Shown here: in pieces, positions 35,189-45,417 of the stretch
Layout: each line of letters opens with the position of its first letter
Position numbering within the stretch: position 1 is the stretch's first letter
Source: an uncultured bacterium
Lineage (GTDB): Bacteria > Bacteroidota > Bacteroidia > Bacteroidales > Bacteroidaceae
Direction of reading: 5' to 3'
DNA length: 64,000 bases
Assembly (NCBI GenBank): GCA_905216095.1
Contig: CAJMSQ010000007.1
Span: forward strand, 1 to 64,000
The notes under the pieces: model-generated
The model's input: the letters and a program-made list of their open reading frames with translations, nothing else
What the model was told of the DNA's origin: nothing
Databases searched by the model: none
Position numbers and translations under genes: made by a program

Positions 35189-38100
35189 TCATTGCCCTTT
35201 CGTATTGCGCCTTTTCCTCGGTGTGAACAAATCCCTCAGGTTGGAAAAATCGCGTTTCAACTTGATACCGATGCCCTGAGTGGTCAGCGAGGATTTCGAG
35301 AAATAACGGTCATTGGTCTCACTGTATGCTTTCAGACTTACCGAACCGGAAGGCGTGAGTAAGTAACTGATATCAAAGTCGCCGACAAAGTTGGTCGTAG
35401 AGGTCGCACGATCGCGATAACCAAAGTTTCCGTTAAGGATAAGACGGTTGTTGAACATGCGTCCGCTCAGCAATCCGGCCACCTCCATATCACTCCATCC
35501 CGTCTGGCCGGTAGCAAGATTGGTTCCGAACGTCCAGTTTGACGTTCCCATTGCGTTGGAGATAATATTATTCAATTGATTGCTCAGCGTATTCGACAGG
35601 AAAGACTTCATGGCCAACGAACTCTGTGACTGTCCATCAATGGCCGACTGCGTATCGGCATAGTTATATGTATAGAAACGTCCCACTCCGAGCAAGTAAA
35701 GGATTTGCATATTCATATCCTCTTCGGTGGCGATGAGTTGTCGTACCATTTGCTTGATGTCATCGCTGACGGTAGGCAGATCCAAACCGAAAGAGACCTG
35801 CGGAGCGTGTGCCTTGCCGGTAAAATTCAAGATACAATTCACGCGAACGGAATTGTCACTCAGGTTTGTTCCGAGATTCAAGTCGGACAACGAAGCGGAC
35901 GGAACGCTATAAACCGCACTAAGACCGAGGTCCGCATCATAAGGATTACCGGAAAAGACTATACGTCCGCCCGGTTGCAGCTGAAAATCCTTTCGTATGA
36001 CATCCTGTATACTCATCTTGTACACTCCACGCTCTACCCCCAACGTTCCGAACATCTGGAAATTGCCTTTATTATAATATGTGGCACGAATGGCACCTCT
36101 GCCACCCATCAGTATATGGTCACCCACTTTTTCATTGGTAATGACTTTCAACGTTGCCCCCGGAGTCATATCCACTAAAAAGTTGATGATGATATCGGAA
36201 GAAGCGTCTTTGACTTCCAATGCCTTTCCTGCGGCTTCATTCTTCACGTCAGCCCCGTCAGACAAGCCTTTTTCCGCCGATAATGATGCGCCCTGCGACG
36301 CGCGTAAGCTATCCGGTAGCAGACTCAACCGACTTTCATCACGCTTTCTGAAACTCAACAATTGTGTATCCCCGAATGTTTCGGGCGAGTCTACTACATA
36401 GGTGAATAGTGTCCTGGCATCCGGCTGTATATTCACATCGGCCGTGACCAAACCGGAGCGGCCTCGCAAATGAATTGTCCCCGTACCGTAAACCGTTGCA
36501 TAGAAAGAAGCGTTGGGGGTTGCCGGCTGGTCATAGACCAACATACGCTCACCCTTTACGGACACATCATAATTGATTTGTTTCAGGTGCTTATGTCCAA
36601 GCCGGCCGTCAAGGGTTCCGCCTCCGCCGTCCTTGTCGGTGACACGGAATCCGGAAAACTCGAGACTGCCCGGTGACATACGAAGCACTCCATCGTTAAT
36701 ACGATAGTTCACACCCGTAGCCAGAATATCTGCGCTCAAGTCGGGCTGTTCCTCTCCTTCAAAGTCCAATGCTTTGAAAGGACCGAATATACGACATGTA
36801 CCCGTTGTGCGGCCTTTGATGCTTCCAAATATATCGGAAATATAACGGCGAAGGAAATGAACATTAGTGTTCTGGCTCGTAACATGAAGATCAAGAGCCT
36901 TTTCACCTATTCCGACAAAACCTTTCACGTGTGTGCTGCCCACTCCGTCTTCGCGCATATCGGCATCCAGCCATAGACGCTTGTCGTCCGTGCTCCAACG
37001 CCCTTTTATATCCGCATCACCCATCAGTCCCCCGTTAAAATGAAAACCGGGAACGTTCAGAGCGGCTGAAATGTTCAAATCTCCTCCCGTGTCCTTGCGG
37101 GCAAAGATTTTTCCGGATGCGAGACCGGAAAAAGCAACCGGCTGCAGGTCTATCAGATTCAGTATGTAGCTGACATCTATCCCCTGCAAATCGGCCATCA
37201 TATGGTCTTCAGGATTGGATGACAGTGCACCTGTGAGCGACAATGACTGACCAGCGTGTTCCAAACGGAAATCTTTCACCCGTATAACCTTATCTTCCCA
37301 ATCAAGAACGCCGGAAGAAACCGTCCATACCGTATCTCCCATGACTATCTCTGTAGGCACAATTTCAACAACTGCCCGGGAACGGCCTGCTGTCTGCTCA
37401 AAACGTGTTAGCGTACTCAGCTGCCCGAAGTAGCGATGATTATCTCCGTCCTTCCAACCCAAGTCGGAACGCAACACTCCGTCGCGGGTCACGGCATCAA
37501 GAACGAAACGGATGTCGGAACTTCCGACCCGCTTCAGACCTTGCGCCAGACAAGAGTAGCTGTCATTATTTCCATCCAGATAAAGACGTAAATCACGCAA
37601 CGAGAATGTACCATAAGACAATCCCGAAGAAGAGGCCACAACCGACACATCCTTTCCTTTTTCCGAGAGAAGTCCTTCCACCGTAAACGGACCGGAGAGC
37701 GAAAGGGGAACTTTCAGCACTTTATTAAAGAAATCATCCTTCCTCAATTGCACAAAAAAGCGCCATTCATCATTATCAGAGGCCTGTACGGGATGATTCC
37801 CCTGGTATAGTTCCGGGAACATTCGTGACTGAACAACACTCAAGTATTGTCGAAGGGCCGAAGCTGACAATTTCCCATCAATATCGGCAATAGCGAAATC
37901 ACCGGATAACTTGAAGCGCGTACCACGTCGTGAGGGTAAGAAAGCGGCACGCAGATGTTCGCATCTATAATCGTCTGAAACGGAATTTCCCCGCATACAG
38001 AAGTCTTTTACCTCTATATTTCCGTCCGGGGCATTTAAGTCCAGTGTCTTGAAATCGGCCGCAACGGATGCTGATATATCGGTATCGCCCCAGCCTTCAT

Positions 38101-39634
38101 ACACATTCAAACGTGCAGGCGACAACTTACGGATAACAGCTGTCAGTTGCGGGGCACTAAGATTGTGACCGTCAAAAGTAGCCGAAATCTGTCCGTCGGC
38201 AGACAGATTCTCATCAGAAGAAGAGAACGCAACCGATAAATTCCGTTTTATCCAAGAACCATTAAAAGCCAAATTGCTGTACGAATATCCTCGATAATCG
38301 ACTTTATCCACCTTTATATCAGCCTTCATATCGGGATGCGCCCCTGCATTCATATCGGCTGTCGTTTCCAAACGGAATGCGAGATTATCAGGTAGGCTTT
38401 CATTTCCCAACAGCCGGGATACTGAAAATTTTTCCGACCGGCATTCCAACACATAAGTACGGTTCTGCCAGTGTAAAGCAGTCTGCAAATTGCCAGTTTC
38501 CGTACCGATATTCGCATCTACACGACACATTCCGTCACGCTGATAGCGGATTTTTCCGTTCAAGTCCAGTTCGCCTAAGTTATCCAAGAAGGATGGATAT
38601 TCCTTCTTGCTCAGACGGCTGTACAGACCTAATATTTCGTTGGTCCGGAAATGTATATTGTCTACCTCTACATGGGCACTCACGATTTCCCCGGCCTGTT
38701 TTCTGAACCTGGCTTTGCCTTGTATACCGACTCTGCCATATTGTTCATCCAGCGAAAAGTCATGTACGGCAATCTCCGACGGATTCAGCGAAAACGAAGA
38801 CGACAAAAACAATTTGTAATCCATTGAACGCACCGCAGGAATCAGACTTGCAATGTCCTGCATAGACACTACGGCATTCCGGACAGCCCCCGAAACTTTC
38901 AAGGTCTGCATGAAGCGGTCAAAAGTTGTTGCTTCATAAGTTGCTGTCAGTAATTCATTGGACACACGGCTGTGGGGCAGGACTAAGTCAAACCGGGAAA
39001 CGGAGCACTGATACCTGTCGGCAGAAAGGCGAAAAGTCAGCGAACGCACATCAAGCCCGCTTTGCTCGCGGAAACACAAATCGCGGACACGCAACACCAA
39101 GTTTTCAGAAGTAAGTTTCTTGAGACTCAAATTGGCATTGATGTCTTGTACATACAGATGAGACGCATCCAATACATCTTGTTTTCTTGGTTGATACATC
39201 TCATCATAGCTGACCTGGCATCTACGAAGTATCAACGAATTGATACGCAGGTTCAACGGCGCACTGTCCTCACCGGAGTCTGTTTTGAAAGCATCTATAA
39301 TGAAACTAAAATTACTTGGTCCCTGAGGCCTGTCCTTATACAGACGAACGGAAGCGTCAAGAAGCGAAACCGAGCGCAGAGATACGACGCCATCCGCCAA
39401 AGGAGCCAATGCTATCTTCGCCGACAACAAATCCGCATCCAACAGGGTACGACCGGATTGGTCCTCGACACGGACGTCACGCAGTATGATACGATTAAAA
39501 AGACCTATCTCCATTTGCCCGATACTTACCTCGGTATGAAGTTTCTCCGACAAACTTTTTTCCACAATACTTCCCAGCCATTTCTTGACCGGATAAGCAT
39601 TAACCAAAGCCACCAACAGGAAATAGCCTCCCAA
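35189..39634 (-). CDS. tamB: TamB-family translocation/assembly module protein (AsmA-like), uncertain start
   Basis: A very long (at least 1481-residue) inner-membrane-anchored, mainly beta protein that bridges the envelope and helps insert outer-membrane proteins or transport lipids. The C-terminal DUF490 domain is clear: MGGRGAIRATYYNKGNFQMFGTLGVERGVYKMSIQDVIRKDFQLQPGG, followed by a barrel-like end. The middle is repetitive beta structure. The start is odd: the first conventional start in frame is a TTG at 39634, inside the hydrophobic N-terminal segment. Upstream in frame there is K-K-F-R-N-I-V-R-F preceded by an ATA codon (39679-39677), and a stop at 39691, but no ATG. Confidence 0.88.
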   Translation of the reverse strand: MGGYFLLVALVNAYPVKKWLGSIVEKSLSEKLHTEVSIGQMEIGLFNRIILRDVRVEDQSGRTLLDADLLSAKIALAPLADGVVSLRSVSLLDASVRLYKDRPQGPSNFSFIIDAFKTDSGEDSAPLNLRINSLILRRCQVSYDEMYQPRKQDVLDASHLYVQDINANLSLKKLTSENLVLRVRDLCFREQSGLDVRSLTFRLSADRYQCSVSRFDLVLPHSRVSNELLTATYEATTFDRFMQTLKVSGAVRNAVVSMQDIASLIPAVRSMDYKLFLSSSFSLNPSEIAVHDFSLDEQYGRVGIQGKARFRKQAGEIVSAHVEVDNIHFRTNEILGLYSRLSKKEYPSFLDNLGELDLNGKIRYQRDGMCRVDANIGTETGNLQTALHWQNRTYVLECRSEKFSVSRLLGNESLPDNLAFRLETTADMNAGAHPDMKADIKVDKVDYRGYSYSNLAFNGSWIKRNLSVAFSSSDENLSADGQISATFDGHNLSAPQLTAVIRKLSPARLNVYEGWGDTDISASVAADFKTLDLNAPDGNIEVKDFCMRGNSVSDDYRCEHLRAAFLPSRRGTRFKLSGDFAIADIDGKLSASALRQYLSVVQSRMFPELYQGNHPVQASDNDEWRFFVQLRKDDFFNKVLKVPLSLSGPFTVEGLLSEKGKDVSVVASSSGLSYGTFSLRDLRLYLDGNNDSYSCLAQGLKRVGSSDIRFVLDAVTRDGVLRSDLGWKDGDNHRYFGQLSTLTRFEQTAGRSRAVVEIVPTEIVMGDTVWTVSSGVLDWEDKVIRVKDFRLEHAGQSLSLTGALSSNPEDHMMADLQGIDVSYILNLIDLQPVAFSGLASGKIFARKDTGGDLNISAALNVPGFHFNGGLMGDADIKGRWSTDDKRLWLDADMREDGVGSTHVKGFVGIGEKALDLHVTSQNTNVHFLRRYISDIFGSIKGRTTGTCRIFGPFKALDFEGEEQPDLSADILATGVNYRINDGVLRMSPGSLEFSGFRVTDKDGGGGTLDGRLGHKHLKQINYDVSVKGERMLVYDQPATPNASFYATVYGTGTIHLRGRSGLVTADVNIQPDARTLFTYVVDSPETFGDTQLLSFRKRDESRLSLLPDSLRASQGASLSAEKGLSDGADVKNEAAGKALEVKDASSDIIINFLVDMTPGATLKVITNEKVGDHILMGGRGAIRATYYNKGNFQMFGTLGVERGVYKMSIQDVIRKDFQLQPGGRIVFSGNPYDADLGLSAVYSVPSASLSDLNLGTNLSDNSVRVNCILNFTGKAHAPQVSFGLDLPTVSDDIKQMVRQLIATEEDMNMQILYLLGVGRFYTYNYADTQSAIDGQSQSSLAMKSFLSNTLSNQLNNIISNAMGTSNWTFGTNLATGQTGWSDMEVAGLLSGRMFNNRLILNGNFGYRDRATSTTNFVGDFDISYLLTPSGSVSLKAYSETNDRYFSKSSLTTQGIGIKLKRDFSNLRDLFTPRKRRNTKGQ

Positions 39635-39762
39635 CAGGAAGACCGTTATAAAACGTACTATGTTCCTAAATTTCTTTATGGCTTTACCTTATATAATAAT
39701 GTAAATATTCTATGTCTCTTTCCTGAAAAGCGCAAGATGAATCTCACTCAGTAAAAGTCTCC

Positions 39763-40971
39763 TTATTGTGCATCTTCGGCATATTCTTTCGCTAAGCCGC
39801 CCTCACTTGTTTCGCGATACAAGGACGGCAAATCGTGCCCGGTCTGCTTCATCACATCCACAGCCTTGTCATAAGAAATTCTATGCACCCCTTCGGCATA
39901 CGTGGCATAGATGTTGGCATCAAGAGCACGGGCCGCGGCATGAGCATTCCGCTCAATGCAGGGAATCTGCACCAATCCGCAAATCGGGTCACAGGTCATA
40001 CCGAAATGATGCTCCAAGCCCATCTCCGCTGCATACTCGGTAGTAGCAAGACTTCCGCCGAAAATGTAATTGGCAGCGGCGGCCGCCATGGCACAGGCCA
40101 CACCGACCTCGGCCTGACATCCGGCTTCGGCTCCCGATATGCTGGCCCGGCTTTTGGCTATATTACCTACAAGTCCTGCTGTCGCCAAAGCATTCAACAC
40201 ACGCTTCTCTCCGAATCTGCGGGATTTGGCAATGTGATACAGCACGGCCGGCAAAACACCGGAAGCCCCACAGGTAGGGGCTGTTACAATAAGCCCTCCC
40301 GAAGCATTCTCTTCACTCACCGCCAACGCATAGGAAAACACGAGACCGCGCGTCTGTAGATTGGAGCCGTATCCCATGGCCTTGATGTAATAATTAGGAG
40401 CCTTACGACGCAAATGCAGTTCTCCGGGAAGAACACCTTCATGCTCCAGCCCACGCTCAACGGCTTCGCGCATGACACGCCAGACCTCAGCCAAGTAGTC
40501 CCATATCTCCGGTCCTTCGCAATGCTCCACATATTCCCAATAGGAGCGGCCCTCTTTTTCGCACCAGGCTTTTATGTCGAGCAAGCTGTCCAGCGGATAA
40601 ACATCCGGAGTATCCGGACCCTGCTTTCCCTCTTCGGCCAATGCACCACCACCCACACTGTAAACCACCCAAGGGTCATAGAGCGCGCCTTCCGCATCCA
40701 ACACCTCGAATTTCATGCCATTGGGATGAAAAGGCAGAACGATGTCGGCACACCACGCTATCGTAGTCTTATCTTCGCCCAAGACCTGATTGATGGCCCA
40801 GTCGGTCAGGTGCCCTTTGCCCGTGGCAGCCAGACTTCCGTATAAAGTAACTTTGAAGCGCAAGGCTTCCGGGTGACGGTCCTTATACAATTCCGCAGCG
40901 CGACGAGGCCCCATTGTATGACTACTCGACGGTCCTTGCCCGATACGATACAATTCCTTAAGACTCTTCAT
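39763..40971 (-). CDS. sdaA: L-serine ammonia-lyase (single-chain, iron-sulphur)
   Basis: Deaminates serine to pyruvate; an oxygen-sensitive enzyme typical of anaerobes. The 402 residues carry a beta domain at the N-terminus (IGQGPSSSHTMGPRRAAELY) and the alpha domain after it. TAPTCGASGVLPAVLYH and MTCDPICGLVQIPCIERNAHAA supply the [4Fe-4S] cysteines. The gene is preceded by fbp on the same strand (27 bases between), so they may form an operon. Confidence 0.95.
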   Translation of the reverse strand: MKSLKELYRIGQGPSSSHTMGPRRAAELYKDRHPEALRFKVTLYGSLAATGKGHLTDWAINQVLGEDKTTIAWCADIVLPFHPNGMKFEVLDAEGALYDPWVVYSVGGGALAEEGKQGPDTPDVYPLDSLLDIKAWCEKEGRSYWEYVEHCEGPEIWDYLAEVWRVMREAVERGLEHEGVLPGELHLRRKAPNYYIKAMGYGSNLQTRGLVFSYALAVSEENASGGLIVTAPTCGASGVLPAVLYHIAKSRRFGEKRVLNALATAGLVGNIAKSRASISGAEAGCQAEVGVACAMAAAAANYIFGGSLATTEYAAEMGLEHHFGMTCDPICGLVQIPCIERNAHAAARALDANIYATYAEGVHRISYDKAVDVMKQTGHDLPSLYRETSEGGLAKEYAEDAQ

Positions 40972-40998
40972 ATTCCGTTTTCTCTTTCTTTAATCCTT

Positions 40999-42993
40999 TC
41001 AATTCCTCTCCTTGATGATGCCACGGCGATAAGCGACCAGCAGTTTCTCAAGATCGCCAATCCGCGCCCGTAGTTTCTGACCGATATCCGTATCGCTCAC
41101 CATGGCCCGCTGTCCTGTAAGCTCGACAATCTGTGTCGTACTGCGGATGTCAGCTCCCGTAAGGATAGCCTCTTCTGCCGAGGAGAAAGGCTCATGCTGT
41201 ACCAGCTGAAAGCCGCGGCTATGATAGACGAGCGTGTATCCGGCAATACCGGTCGTATTGTGATAAGCCTTGGCAAATCCGCCGTCGATGACCATCAGAC
41301 GACCACCCGCCTTTATCGGATTCTCTCCGTTACCTACACGCACCGGCACATGGCCATTAATAATATGGCAGTGCGGGCCGTGCACTCCGAATTCCTCAAG
41401 CAACGCATCGCACACGGCCGCATTATCACGCAACTTATAGTACCAACCTTTTTCTTCATGGTGCGTGGACGTATCTGCAATAAAGTAACGCTCGAATGTA
41501 GACATCTTGGATTTATCGAACAGCGGCGAATCGGGTCCGCACCACAGATACCAAAAATAGTCTTGCGCAGCCTGCTGTTCCTCAGCCTCCACTTCATTGT
41601 CAAAAGCCATGCGCACCATTTGCTCCACACGCTGCATCAGTTCGTGTCCCTTAAAGGAAGCATCGCCGACCGGTACATCACGAAGCGTTCCGTCGGCATT
41701 CAGAGGCACAGAGGCATGAAAAAGCAGATTCGAATTATAAACTCCGTACATTCCGCCATGCAGCAACAAGCAGGACACATGGCGTTGCAGACGTTCACAA
41801 ATAAGGAAAGAATGGCGCAAACGCTCGACAAGTTCTTTCTCCTCGGCCGTCAAGCGGTAAGGCGCGACCGGGTCTATGGTCGGAAAATGATTGTCGAGCA
41901 ACTCATAAACCTTTCCGTCAAGGCATATCGTACCCTGCTCAAAATCTATAAAGTCCAACAAGCGTCTGTCTCCCATTCCCCATTCCGGATGCCGCCCGTA
42001 AAGTTCACCTTCAAGTTTGAACTGAATGACAGCCATAGCCTTGTGCATTTGCGCAATGAGACGTACTGTCTTGTCGTTCAAGTCCTCTTCGGGCTGTTCT
42101 ATACGCGGCTGGAAGAGAGCACAGGGATCATCCGCATACGTCTCCATGGCAAAAGTAGCCAGCGGCACCATATTAATACCATAACCTTCTTCGAGTGTAC
42201 GCGTATTGGCATAGCGCAGAGACAGGCGCAACACGCTTGCAATGCAACAGGCATTGCCGGCCGCAGCCCCCATCCACAAAATATCATGATTGCCCCATTG
42301 AATGTCCAGATTATGATAATCGCACAGCGTGTCCATGATGAGGTGAGCTCCAGGCCCGCGGTCATAGATGTCGCCCAGTATGTGCAGGCGGTCGATGGCC
42401 AAGCGCTGAATGAGATAACACAACGCTATGATAAAGTGGTCCGCCCGCCGCGTTCCGATGATAGTCTGTATGATGACATTGCAATAAGCCTGCTTATTGT
42501 GGTCCTCGGTAGATTCATGCAGCAACTCCTCTATAATATAGGCAAACTCTTCCGGCAGGTTCTTGCGTACCTTCGAGCGCGTATATTTCGACGAGACGCT
42601 GCGGCAGACCGTTATCAAGCGGTTCAGTGTCGTCTGATAGTAATCCGACAGGTCCACGTCATTCTGTTTGACCAGTTCCAATTTGCGCTCAGGATAGTAG
42701 ATGAGCGTACACAAATCCTTCTTCTCTATGTCACGCAACGTCGTTCCGAAAAGTTCGTTTACCTTCCGCTTGATATTACCCGAAGCATTGCGCAACACAT
42801 GATGGAACGCTTCATTCTCGCCATGCAGGTCGGCCAGAAAATGTTCTGTAGGCTTCGGAAGATGAAGGATGGCCTCAAGATTGATGATTTCAGTCGTAAC
42901 TTTCGAGACAGTCGGAAAATCACGAGAGAGCAATGTCAGATAACGCACATCCTCAGTGACACTCCGTAGAGATACGCGATAAGGAGTTTTCAT
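40999..42993 (-). CDS. fbp: Fructose-1,6-bisphosphatase, class 3
   Basis: A gluconeogenic phosphatase of the Firmicutes/Bacteroidetes type. Starting at the ATG at 42993 (MKTPYRVSLR) gives 664 residues. HFLADLHGENEAFHHVLRNASG (about 55-75), LHILGDIYDRGPGAHLIMD and IQWGNHDILWMGAAAGN are phosphoesterase motifs. INGHVPVRVGNGENPIKAGGRLMVIDGGFAKAYH is the C-terminal active-site block. The frame is open upstream to 43251, but that part has no family match and passes through the promoter. Confidence 0.93.
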   Translation of the reverse strand: MKTPYRVSLRSVTEDVRYLTLLSRDFPTVSKVTTEIINLEAILHLPKPTEHFLADLHGENEAFHHVLRNASGNIKRKVNELFGTTLRDIEKKDLCTLIYYPERKLELVKQNDVDLSDYYQTTLNRLITVCRSVSSKYTRSKVRKNLPEEFAYIIEELLHESTEDHNKQAYCNVIIQTIIGTRRADHFIIALCYLIQRLAIDRLHILGDIYDRGPGAHLIMDTLCDYHNLDIQWGNHDILWMGAAAGNACCIASVLRLSLRYANTRTLEEGYGINMVPLATFAMETYADDPCALFQPRIEQPEEDLNDKTVRLIAQMHKAMAVIQFKLEGELYGRHPEWGMGDRRLLDFIDFEQGTICLDGKVYELLDNHFPTIDPVAPYRLTAEEKELVERLRHSFLICERLQRHVSCLLLHGGMYGVYNSNLLFHASVPLNADGTLRDVPVGDASFKGHELMQRVEQMVRMAFDNEVEAEEQQAAQDYFWYLWCGPDSPLFDKSKMSTFERYFIADTSTHHEEKGWYYKLRDNAAVCDALLEEFGVHGPHCHIINGHVPVRVGNGENPIKAGGRLMVIDGGFAKAYHNTTGIAGYTLVYHSRGFQLVQHEPFSSAEEAILTGADIRSTTQIVELTGQRAMVSDTDIGQKLRARIGDLEKLLVAYRRGIIKERN

Positions 42994-43369
42994 ATACGAA
43001 AAGGCTTCTTTTTTCAAGTAAACGCACCGCAGGAATACAGCTAAATGCGCATTATATATTTTTGTATACGCAAAGGTACATTCTTTTTCCGAAAGCCGCA
43101 AGCGTGAAATGAGCATTTCATATTTGTCGGCAGAATTATATGCCACCGGAAGTTTATTTGACGAAAGAAAATCTTCAGCAATAGCGTCAAAAGACAAACA
43201 ACTTACACAACAAAAATAAAAGTATAACTTTATGTTTATCAACTTAATCATCTATGAATTAGTACATATATAGAATCTAAAAATTCTCAGCCACACAAAA
43301 TCGAAAAATATTACAAAAGAAAACCTTTCACTCCTCATTCCATTTGTAAAAAAGTCTTATCTTTGCATC
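42994..43369. promoter_or_regulatory. Divergent regulatory region of fbp and the HU-SPOR gene
   Basis: On the minus strand TTG (43101-43099) and TACCTTTG (43078-43071) are about 20 bases apart and form the fbp promoter with a leader of about 80 bases. On the plus strand TATCTTTG (43358-43365) lies five bases before the HU-SPOR ATG. Between them the DNA is AT-rich. No other feature is seen. Confidence 0.6.
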
Positions 43370-44389
43370 ATGATTGAGCTATCCCGACATATCGAAGCTT
43401 TATTACTGAAACATAATTGCGTCATTGTTCCGCACTTAGGCGGATTTGTTGCACATTATGTTCCAGCACAGCATTCATCTTCGGAAAATCTCTACCTTCC
43501 GCCGCATAGAAGTGTCGGGTTCAATCCTCAGCTGACCATAAACGACGGACTGCTTGTCCAGTCGTACATGCAGGCGTACGATACCAGTTATCCCGAAACG
43601 TTACGCATTATCGAGGATGCCATATCTCAATTAAAGCAGGAACTTCAAGCCAACGGCGAGTTCAGGCTCAACGGTATCGGAACGCTAATCATGAACATTG
43701 ACGGCGGCTATGACTTCATAGCGAACGAGGCAGGCATATTGTCACCCGAATTATATGGCCTAGACGCTTTCACCATTGCCCCCATTGCCGCTCCGAACCT
43801 TAAGAAAGGCAATACAAAAGCACTTTCCACAACAGACAATACAGCAAAAGAAGGCCGTAACTACACATTCCGTCTCAACAAGGAACTGGTCAATTACGCC
43901 GCAGCGGCCGTTATCGCCGTCTTATTCTATTTTGCGTGGGCCACACCCATAGCCGACTCCGGCATAAGCCCGGCTTCGTCGGTTCCGACCGTAGCCGCCA
44001 TCACACCGGCCGCCATCCCCGCCCCCCAGCCTAAGACTAAGGCGGACAACACAACAAGAACCGTACAGCCAACCGTACCACAACAGGAACAAACCGCACC
44101 GCAACAAACGCAGAAACCCGAAGACGGTCCGGCCGAAAAAGCCAATACGAAACCTGAACACGGTTATAGCATTGTTTTATTAAGTTGCGTACCGCAAAAA
44201 AACGCGGAACAGTTTGTAGAAAAGCTACACAAAGAAAATCTGCCTTTGGCCTCCGTCAATATAAAAGGAAAGATGGTACGCGTTCTCTACGGAAACTATG
44301 TCAAGGAAGCCGAAGCATACGCCGAATTAAATAAGCTTCGCAAAACCGGCAAGTATTTTTCCGAAGCCTGGGTGATGGAAATCAAATAA
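43370..44389 (+). CDS. HU-CCDC81 / SPOR-domain membrane protein
   Basis: The 339 residues begin with two prokaryotic HU-like (CCDC81) modules: MIELSRHIEALLLKHNCVIVPHLGGFVAHY, then NGEFRLNGIGTLIMNIDGGYDF (to about 150). One membrane segment follows (YAAAAVIAVLFYFAWATPIA, about residues 176-195), a Pro/Thr/Gln-rich linker (about 200-260) and a C-terminal SPOR domain (SIVLLSCVPQKNAEQFVEKLHKENLPLASVNIKG, about 265-335). SPOR domains bind denuded septal peptidoglycan; the HU part would face the cytoplasm and may contact DNA or RNA. It could link the chromosome to the division site, which is inference. A -7 box ends 5 bases before the ATG. Confidence 0.85.
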   Translation: MIELSRHIEALLLKHNCVIVPHLGGFVAHYVPAQHSSSENLYLPPHRSVGFNPQLTINDGLLVQSYMQAYDTSYPETLRIIEDAISQLKQELQANGEFRLNGIGTLIMNIDGGYDFIANEAGILSPELYGLDAFTIAPIAAPNLKKGNTKALSTTDNTAKEGRNYTFRLNKELVNYAAAAVIAVLFYFAWATPIADSGISPASSVPTVAAITPAAIPAPQPKTKADNTTRTVQPTVPQQEQTAPQQTQKPEDGPAEKANTKPEHGYSIVLLSCVPQKNAEQFVEKLHKENLPLASVNIKGKMVRVLYGNYVKEAEAYAELNKLRKTGKYFSEAWVMEIK

Positions 44390-44443
44390 AATACGCGGAT
44401 ACCCAACTACCTCACACGACCTTAGCATAAAAACAGGATACCG

Positions 44444-44956
44444 ATGAAGCGCATACGATGCCCCAAATGTGACGAATGTGTCACGTTCGACGAAACAAAA
44501 TACGAACCGGGACGCATTCTGGTATTCGATTGTCCCGTATGCCACAAGCAATTCAAGATTCGCATACCTTCCGGACACAACGATGAGGAAGAAAAAGAAG
44601 CCGAAGCCCCGGTTTTCGGTCATCTCATCGTGGTAGAAAACATTTTTCATTACAAGCAGGACATCCCCCTCTACGCCGGAAAAAACATTATCGGCAGGTA
44701 CGTAAAAGGAACAAAGGCGAACGCAACCATCAAAACCACCGACCCGAGCATAGACACGACGCACTGCATCGTCACCGTACAGCCCGGAAAATCGGGAACG
44801 GCGCGGTTCACCCTTCAGGACGCGCCATCGAACACGGGAACATTCCTGATGAACACGATGCTCGGCGACCGTGAGAAAGCCATTATCGAAGACGGCGCCA
44901 TCATTACCATCGGTGCGACAACCATGATTCTGCGCACCGGCGACACAGAAGAATAA
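44444..44956 (+). CDS. Zinc-ribbon plus FHA-domain protein
   Basis: The 170 residues start with a zinc ribbon (IRCPKCDECVTF then VFDCPVCHKQFKI, Cys 6, 9, and 30, 33 approximately) and continue with an FHA domain from about residue 60 to 165. KNIIGRY, SIDTTHCIVTV and NTGTFLMNT follow the FHA pattern (GR, SxxH and NG-like positions, with H in STH-like context). FHA domains bind phosphothreonine, so it is probably a small signalling or scaffold protein. It follows the HU-SPOR gene by 54 bases and probably shares its transcript. Confidence 0.82.
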   Translation: MKRIRCPKCDECVTFDETKYEPGRILVFDCPVCHKQFKIRIPSGHNDEEEKEAEAPVFGHLIVVENIFHYKQDIPLYAGKNIIGRYVKGTKANATIKTTDPSIDTTHCIVTVQPGKSGTARFTLQDAPSNTGTFLMNTMLGDREKAIIEDGAIITIGATTMILRTGDTEE

Positions 44957-44991
44957 GCCGCGACCCCCCACCCGCTCCAAACGACACACCC

Positions 44992-45417
44992 ATGCGCATT
45001 TTTCTGCACCTTCTTTTGTTACTCCTGCTGCCTCTCACCGCCCACGGACAGGCAGACAGCACATTCTTCAAGGGTGTTTTCTCCAACCGGGAACACGGTG
45101 TCTCATTGCATATCGACTTATACGAGCCCACACTCGAAGCTCCGGGATTAAGTTTCTTAGGACCGCTCCACGGCTACATGGAGGGAAAAGGAATTTACGG
45201 CACATGGATGATCACACGACACAGCGTCAAGGGAAAGACCGCCACCGTCAGAATGAGCAATGACACGGGGTCGGACGCACAAAGCATCGTATTGAAGCAG
45301 CTTTCGGACAGCACGATGAGCTTCCGTACCGTCGAAGGCAACAATATCCGCAAGGCCATCGGGCGCAAACTCGTGAAGATTGTCCCCGAAATGGTCCTGA
45401 CAAAACGCAAGCCCTGA
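44992..45417 (+). CDS. Small secreted protein of unknown function
   Basis: The 141 residues begin with a signal peptide (MRIFLHLLLLLLLPLTAHG, to about 19). The mature part is a single small domain (FSNREHGVSLHIDLYEP, GYMEGKGIYGTWMITRHSVKGKTATVRMSND) probably beta-rich, ending with a basic tail. I do not recognise the family. It is 35 bases after the FHA gene in the same direction, so it may belong to the same operon. A hairpin follows. Confidence 0.65.
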   Translation: MRIFLHLLLLLLLPLTAHGQADSTFFKGVFSNREHGVSLHIDLYEPTLEAPGLSFLGPLHGYMEGKGIYGTWMITRHSVKGKTATVRMSNDTGSDAQSIVLKQLSDSTMSFRTVEGNNIRKAIGRKLVKIVPEMVLTKRKP

